Below are positions 60,219 through 64,000 of a stretch of DNA of 64,000 nt, one piece after another. The translations under genes and the position numbers were made by a program. Where the stretch lies: NCBI RefSeq assembly GCF_900142375.1, contig NZ_FRAR01000017.1:1-64000 (forward strand), in the 5' to 3' direction. The first letter of the stretch is position 1. Each line of letters opens with the position of its first letter. Below the pieces are notes generated by a model. That model did not search any database and was not told the origin of the DNA. It was given only the letters and a program-made list of their open reading frames with translations. The stretch comes from Desulforamulus aeronauticus DSM 10349. GTDB lineage: Bacteria; Bacillota; Desulfotomaculia; Desulfotomaculales; Desulfotomaculaceae.

Positions 60219-61577
60219 AACAATACCTTTCGTATTTACCTTCGGGCCCACAGCGATGATTTCAGCTTCCGGTTCTACAACGTTGTTAGAAATTAGCTGT
60301 CGACGTACTTCTTTACCATTTTCCAAAGTGACTTCATAGGTTTTTAATTGATAACCATCACGTCCCGGACGCTGGACTCTCACCTGTCCAGGAGATAACG
60401 TAGCCTGCTCAATATATTCCCGGGAAGCCTTAGTAACGGTCCGTTCGGTGGCAATTCTAATCAAGCGAGAGGTAGCTCCTTCGCGGTGACCAAAAATACT
60501 GACCAATACTTTTCCCTGTTGAATTTGGCTGTTGATTAGGATCGGGAATTCGGTATTATTAAGGAATTTGAAATCAATTAAATCACCAGCCAGGGTGGCG
60601 TCCTTACCTGCGGGTGCATAGGGTACAGGCAGACTGTGAGGCACCCTTTCCACCACCGTAAGACCTGCCAATAACACGGAATTATACAAAGTGGTGCCCA
60701 CTTGGCAGACACCACCGCCATAATCAGGAACTAATTTATTATTAATGATAACGGGTGCTTGAAGATAGCCATTTTGCTGAATCCGGGGCCCTAATGCTTT
60801 ATTGAGAGAAAAGAGTTCCTTTGGTTTAAGAATACTATTATTAATTAACTGGCTAGCTAACCGGATATTATGGGTACGGGCTTGATTATTTGGCTCAAAC
60901 TGAGTCACAAAGATTGCTAAGCGGGAGTTAATACCCTGGTAGTCAACGGCACGTATTTGGGGCTCCATCGTCCTAAATTGGAGATTTACTCGATGCTCTT
61001 GTACAGGTAAATCCATCAGTTGTTTAATCGTTGCCGGATTATCTAAAGCTCTGCCTTTGATATCCTGTACGATGGTAACACTGTCACCATTTAAGATTAA
61101 CTGTGCATTCCGGGGTGACTGATAGTAACGTTCAGCCAGTTGGTGTAAGACTTTATCAAAGGCAGCGGTATCAAAGCTTCTCAGAAGAGGTAAATCTCTC
61201 CCCTTTTGCAGCGTACTCAGTAAGCAAAAGAGATTTTGCCAAGAAGTTGCTTGTTCACTGAGCTCTAAGGCTTTTTTTACTGTCAAGCTGTAATCTGCCT
61301 GGTATTGGATGTCCCCGTAGTGTATGTCCGTGGGTTGACCATCGGGGTCTACCAACACTAACAAACTTTTTGGATCGGGCCAGGGGAGGGCTTGGGTTAG
61401 TTTTTCAACTGCTTCCTGATATTTAAGTCCGCCAATTTCAATGCCCTGCACAGAGGTACCGGGTAATATTGTGTCTTGGTAATAAAATTTTACTGCGGCA
61501 CTGGACAGGCTGATGCTAACCAATAAATGAATACCCAGAGCCAGGGTAACAATAGAGGTTAGCTTCAGCTTATTCAC
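60210..61577 (-). CDS. VanW-domain and G5-like exported envelope protein
   Basis: A 455-residue protein with an N-terminal membrane anchor (LTSIVTLALGIHLLVSISLS), a PG_binding_4-type domain (about 40-130), a VanW domain (about 220-370; KELFSLNKALGPR, PDYGGGVCQVGTTLYNSV, VPYAPAGKDATLAGDLIDFKF), and a G5-like end (about 375-450). VanW is named from vancomycin clusters; its role is unknown, probably peptidoglycan related. It overlaps the PRC-barrel gene by 8 nt, which precedes it in the operon. Confidence 0.88.
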   Translation of the reverse strand: MNKLKLTSIVTLALGIHLLVSISLSSAAVKFYYQDTILPGTSVQGIEIGGLKYQEAVEKLTQALPWPDPKSLLVLVDPDGQPTDIHYGDIQYQADYSLTVKKALELSEQATSWQNLFCLLSTLQKGRDLPLLRSFDTAAFDKVLHQLAERYYQSPRNAQLILNGDSVTIVQDIKGRALDNPATIKQLMDLPVQEHRVNLQFRTMEPQIRAVDYQGINSRLAIFVTQFEPNNQARTHNIRLASQLINNSILKPKELFSLNKALGPRIQQNGYLQAPVIINNKLVPDYGGGVCQVGTTLYNSVLLAGLTVVERVPHSLPVPYAPAGKDATLAGDLIDFKFLNNTEFPILINSQIQQGKVLVSIFGHREGATSRLIRIATERTVTKASREYIEQATLSPGQVRVQRPGRDGYQLKTYEVTLENGKEVRRQLISNNVVEPEAEIIAVGPKVNTKGIVKK

Positions 61578-62325
61578 GGGTGTTTAAGGTTAACTCCACA
61601 AACTTATCAGCGGCTGCGGCTCTGTCCACCATATCTCGAGTTATTTTCTGTCCCTGCTCGGCGATAATCTGTCCATCATCAGTAAGTATATCGGTAGTCA
61701 CAGTGCGTCCAATTAAATATTGCTTTTGTTTGTCTTCAAAGTGCTGTAAGGGATCCTCTGTTACCACAGGTGGCTGTTTCTGTATTGGTGTTATCGTTGT
61801 ATTCTCTACGTTAGTAGTGTTGTCCATTTGGGAGGCATTGTCCAAAAGGGCAGATTGAAAATGATCTTCTACCACCAGCATTCCTTTACCAAGGGTAATT
61901 ACTAAATTGGCAGGAATTAGCCCGGTGGTCTTACCATCCCCGGCTACCCAACGACAAGCAGTAATTTTACCGGTTTGTTCATCAATAACAATTTCATCAA
62001 TGATACCATTTTTACGGCCTTTTTTGGTCATTACCTGGGAGCCTACCACCTCGACACCTTTTTCCAAGAGCTCCAGGGCTGCCTCAACGGAGGTGATATT
62101 AACTACATTGGATTTTGTCTCGGTGATCAAGGCATCTTCACCAATGCCAGCTACATCCTGAGCGGAGATTAAGCGGCGCTCCAAATACCAGTTTTCTGGT
62201 TGAACAATTAGGTAATCTACCGAGCCACTACCAGGGTTAATAATCAGATCCTCCACATATCCCAGTTCAGCGACTTCCGCAATGGTTATTACAGGTAACC
62301 CTACAATCTGGCTTTTTAATTTCAA
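61570..62325 (-). CDS. PRC-barrel domain protein
   Basis: A 251-residue protein with two PRC-barrel domains (about 5-75, LGYVEDLIINPGSGSVDYLIV; about 88-155, KNGIIDEIVIDEQTGKITACRWV) and a C-terminal part of FliW/MA-like character (LTDDGQIIAEQGQKITRDMV). PRC-barrels in Firmicutes act in ribosome assembly or sporulation and photosynthesis-related complexes; here the role is unknown. The start is preceded by AGGAGGGGCATTCAG. It lies between a TPR-like membrane protein and VanW gene, all transcribed in the same direction. Confidence 0.83.
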   Translation of the reverse strand: MKLKSQIVGLPVITIAEVAELGYVEDLIINPGSGSVDYLIVQPENWYLERRLISAQDVAGIGEDALITETKSNVVNITSVEAALELLEKGVEVVGSQVMTKKGRKNGIIDEIVIDEQTGKITACRWVAGDGKTTGLIPANLVITLGKGMLVVEDHFQSALLDNASQMDNTTNVENTTITPIQKQPPVVTEDPLQHFEDKQKQYLIGRTVTTDILTDDGQIIAEQGQKITRDMVDRAAAADKFVELTLNTRE

Positions 62326-62344
62326 CTGAATGCCCCTCCTAAAT

Positions 62345-63481
62345 TTAAGAAATTAAATGTTTATTATTTAGAGAGTCAAAGGCCTCTCTCCGTACTGCTG
62401 CGGGTACTTCAGCATAGGGAATGTGTCCGTGCCGGTCTCTATTCAATAAAGTAATAAGACATTGAATAAATTTCCTTTTTTGTTTAAGGTTGGCCATGCC
62501 TGGGTGCTGACGTAGCACTGGATGATTTTCGAAAGCACCAATAATTTCTGAGGCCATCGGATACAAACCAAGATGCTGATACAGGGAGCTTAGCTCACAA
62601 ATGGCTAGATAGAGTAGCTCTGGTTCGGTTTGGTCAGCCACTACTTTCTGAAAACGCCGAATGGCCTGGGCATACTGCTGTTGCTTAGCCAAACGAAGTC
62701 CCTCAACCAGCAGAGTTCGAGGAGAACCACTGGCAACAAAAGCTTGCAGACTAGAAGGCTCCGTCGCGGGCTCCTCCTGCATAACAGGCTCTTCGGGCAG
62801 CAGTTCCACCACCGGCTCCTTCCGCATAACAGGTTCTTCAGGCAGCAGTTCTACCACGGACTCCTTTTGCATAGCAGGTTCTTCAGGCAGCAGTTCTACC
62901 ATGGACTCCTCCGGTATAACAGGTTCTTCAGGCGGCAGTTCTGCCACCGGCTCCTCCGGCATAGCAGGCTCATCGGGCAGCAATTCTGCCACGGGTTCCT
63001 CCGATATAACAGGTTCTTCAAGCAGCGGTTCCTTTGCCATCACAGGGCTTTCGGCAAGAGCATCGTCAACAGAAGGGCTTTGTTCTAGCATAATAGAGTT
63101 TTCTGTTTCCGTAGAGATGGCATTTACATGACGTTCTTGATGAAGTTCTTGCCGTAGGGCGTATTCCCATACAACCTGACCCTCAACAGATTGCTCCGGT
63201 GCCTCGGCAATCATCTGTTCAGGTTCCAGAGTGTCCGTGTTTTTCGATGCATTCCAGCGAGAGTCGATCTTGGAAATGATGACACTCAAGAGCAAAAGTA
63301 ATACGCCAATGATCATACCTGCCTGCCACAAAGAAAGGGCTGCTTGTAGCAGTGGGTAAATGAATCCCAGAATAAAAGTGGCAATAGAGGCCCGGATAGC
63401 TATGCTTGTTGAGAAAATTTTTTTATACGGAAAAAATAGTAAAACAGTTAAGGCCCCTAGGGAAAGCCAGTAAACCCACAT
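62345..63481 (-). CDS. Membrane protein with Pro/Glu repeat and TPR-like C-terminus
   Basis: A 378-residue protein. Two or three N-terminal membrane helices (VYWLSLGALTVLLFFPY, FILGFIYPLL, GMIIGVLLLLLSVI) are followed by an acidic region. Residues about 155-245 hold imperfect 15-residue repeats of the form EEPVVELLPEEPVMQ, and the end (about 260-370) has TPR-type helices (AKQQQYAQAIRRFQKVVAD, YLAICELSSLYQHLGLYP). The function is unknown; a scaffold at the membrane is plausible. ATG 63481 lies 6 nt after GGAGG; the ATG at 63487 falls within that site. Confidence 0.8.
   Translation of the reverse strand: MWVYWLSLGALTVLLFFPYKKIFSTSIAIRASIATFILGFIYPLLQAALSLWQAGMIIGVLLLLLSVIISKIDSRWNASKNTDTLEPEQMIAEAPEQSVEGQVVWEYALRQELHQERHVNAISTETENSIMLEQSPSVDDALAESPVMAKEPLLEEPVISEEPVAELLPDEPAMPEEPVAELPPEEPVIPEESMVELLPEEPAMQKESVVELLPEEPVMRKEPVVELLPEEPVMQEEPATEPSSLQAFVASGSPRTLLVEGLRLAKQQQYAQAIRRFQKVVADQTEPELLYLAICELSSLYQHLGLYPMASEIIGAFENHPVLRQHPGMANLKQKRKFIQCLITLLNRDRHGHIPYAEVPAAVRREAFDSLNNKHLIS
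62779..63030. repeat. 45-bp coding minisatellite
   Basis: About five and a half imperfect copies of a 45-bp unit (core TTCTTCAGGCAGCAGTTCTA on the plus strand) inside the previous gene, encoding the Pro/Glu repeats in frame. Copies differ at scattered bases. Confidence 0.8.
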
Positions 63482-63715
63482 GTACATCCTCCAAGAAGTT
63501 ATTGGTAATACAAGTTATCGGTAATATCTCTTAAAAATTAACAAAATTATATTAAAATACGTCTTTTTTCGTCATAATTTCCTGCGTAAATAATTGCGTT
63601 AGGAAAATCCTGGGTTTTGCTTGAGTTTTTATTGAAGTTTTTTAAACGAATACGTATCATCCGGCTATTGCATGGCAAACTAACAATAACCATGCCTTAA
63701 CAGGAGGGAAAAGCT

Positions 63716-64000
63716 ATGTATTTTTTTCGAACTATTACCGTTAATCCGTCTGTGCCGGAAAGAATCAGTCGCCTAAAGGAGCTATCCTATAACCTTTGGT
63801 TTAGTTGGCACCCAGAAGCCCAGGATTTATTTCGCATGCTGCATCAAGAAAAGTGGGAAGAACTAAAGCATAATCCGGTCAGAATGTTGCTAGAAGTTGA
63901 TCATCAGGCATTGCAAAGGGCCGCCGAGGATGACGGATTCTTAAATCTCTACGATAAAGTAATGGCAGATATGGACAGCTATATGCAGGGGGACACTTGG
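63716..64000 (+). CDS. glgP: Alpha-glucan (glycogen) phosphorylase, N-terminal part; cut by window end
   Basis: The first 95 codons are visible. They read as the DUF3417 domain found at the N-terminus of one class of alpha-glucan phosphorylases: ERISRLKELSYNLWFSWHPEAQDLF, WEELKHNPVRMLLEV and DKVMADMDSYM. These enzymes release glucose 1-phosphate from glycogen or maltodextrins. The start follows AGGAGGGAAAAGCT. The catalytic part is outside the window, so completeness and PLP site are not seen. Divergent from the TPR-like membrane gene. Confidence 0.85.
   Translation, partial: MYFFRTITVNPSVPERISRLKELSYNLWFSWHPEAQDLFRMLHQEKWEELKHNPVRMLLEVDHQALQRAAEDDGFLNLYDKVMADMDSYMQGDTW

Noticed and set aside
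62779-63030. CRISPR-like spacing
   Set aside because: The 45-bp units are contiguous, imperfect and in frame, with no spacers or cas genes.
62630-63131. Two overlapping plus-strand ORFs with repeats
   Set aside because: They are shadows of the minus-strand Pro/Glu repeat gene; ribosome site, membrane helices and TPR-like text are on the minus strand.

Overview
The window looks like the chromosome of an anaerobic, endospore-forming Firmicute of the Desulfotomaculum/Desulforamulus type (Peptococcaceae). I infer this from a SleB/CwlJ-type spore hydrolase, class II fructose bisphosphatase, an aldehyde:ferredoxin oxidoreductase with its MoaD partner, MinD-type ATPases carrying ferredoxin inserts, many 4Fe-4S proteins, AAGGAGG-type ribosome sites and frequent TTG/GTG starts. 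The species cannot be fixed from the sequence alone. No rRNA, tRNA or CRISPR array was seen.

Layout. 1-835: the 3' end of an IS605-type TnpB gene with its likely omega-RNA, inserted into an already damaged LysE-type exporter gene. 0.98-9.3 kb: single genes and pairs (DUF4180, Fsr-like MFS pump with a divergent AraC regulator, YbaK deacylase, TM1266-like protein, a 10-cysteine mini-protein, SleB-like hydrolase, asparaginase II, CHR-type chromate transporter, DUF1294, PspC). 9.5-13.6 kb: an operon of DUF134 regulator, Mrp ATPase, NifX-like protein, two MinD/ferredoxin ATPases and a second NifX-like protein with a His-rich tail, resembling the orange-protein (ORP) cluster of sulfate reducers. 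13.7-28.7 kb: CoA-transferase, GGCT-fold protein, Hsp33, SdpI/SdpR, DUF218, MTA/SAH-deaminase-like amidohydrolase, a PAS-GAF-GGDEF-EAL protein, YpiB, an RluD-type synthase, an MFS carrier and glpX. 28.8-35.0 kb: an ECF sigma factor, a membrane-anchored beta-propeller protein, a large membrane protein and an ABC exporter, tightly packed. 35.2-43.0 kb: a sugar or polyol operon (SorC regulator, zinc dehydrogenase, FGGY kinase, Rbs-type ABC importer, deoC). 43.1-52.3 kb: radical SAM protein, a second sigma/anti-sigma pair, LonB-like protease, beta-helix protein, a Cys-rich ferredoxin protein and a RAYT transposase. 52.4-64 kb: old-yellow-enzyme family oxidoreductase, amino acid permease, AOR cassette, cysteine synthase, VanW/PRC/TPR-like envelope genes and the start of a glucan phosphorylase.

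The most notable element is the 5' leader of the amino acid permease (about 55809-56040, minus strand). It has a consensus promoter, then NAG triplets (GAG/UAG) repeated at an almost exact 5-nt period in three clusters. The first two clusters each precede an intrinsic terminator, and the third covers the Shine-Dalgarno sequence. This is the signature of binding sites for TRAP, the tryptophan-activated RNA-binding attenuation protein. It predicts a tryptophan (or aromatic amino acid) permease controlled by two tandem attenuators plus translational repression.

Start codons were moved from the longest possible ORF wherever a clear ribosome binding site pointed to an internal start; these cases are stated. 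All functions are assigned by reading motifs and by family knowledge; no database search was run.
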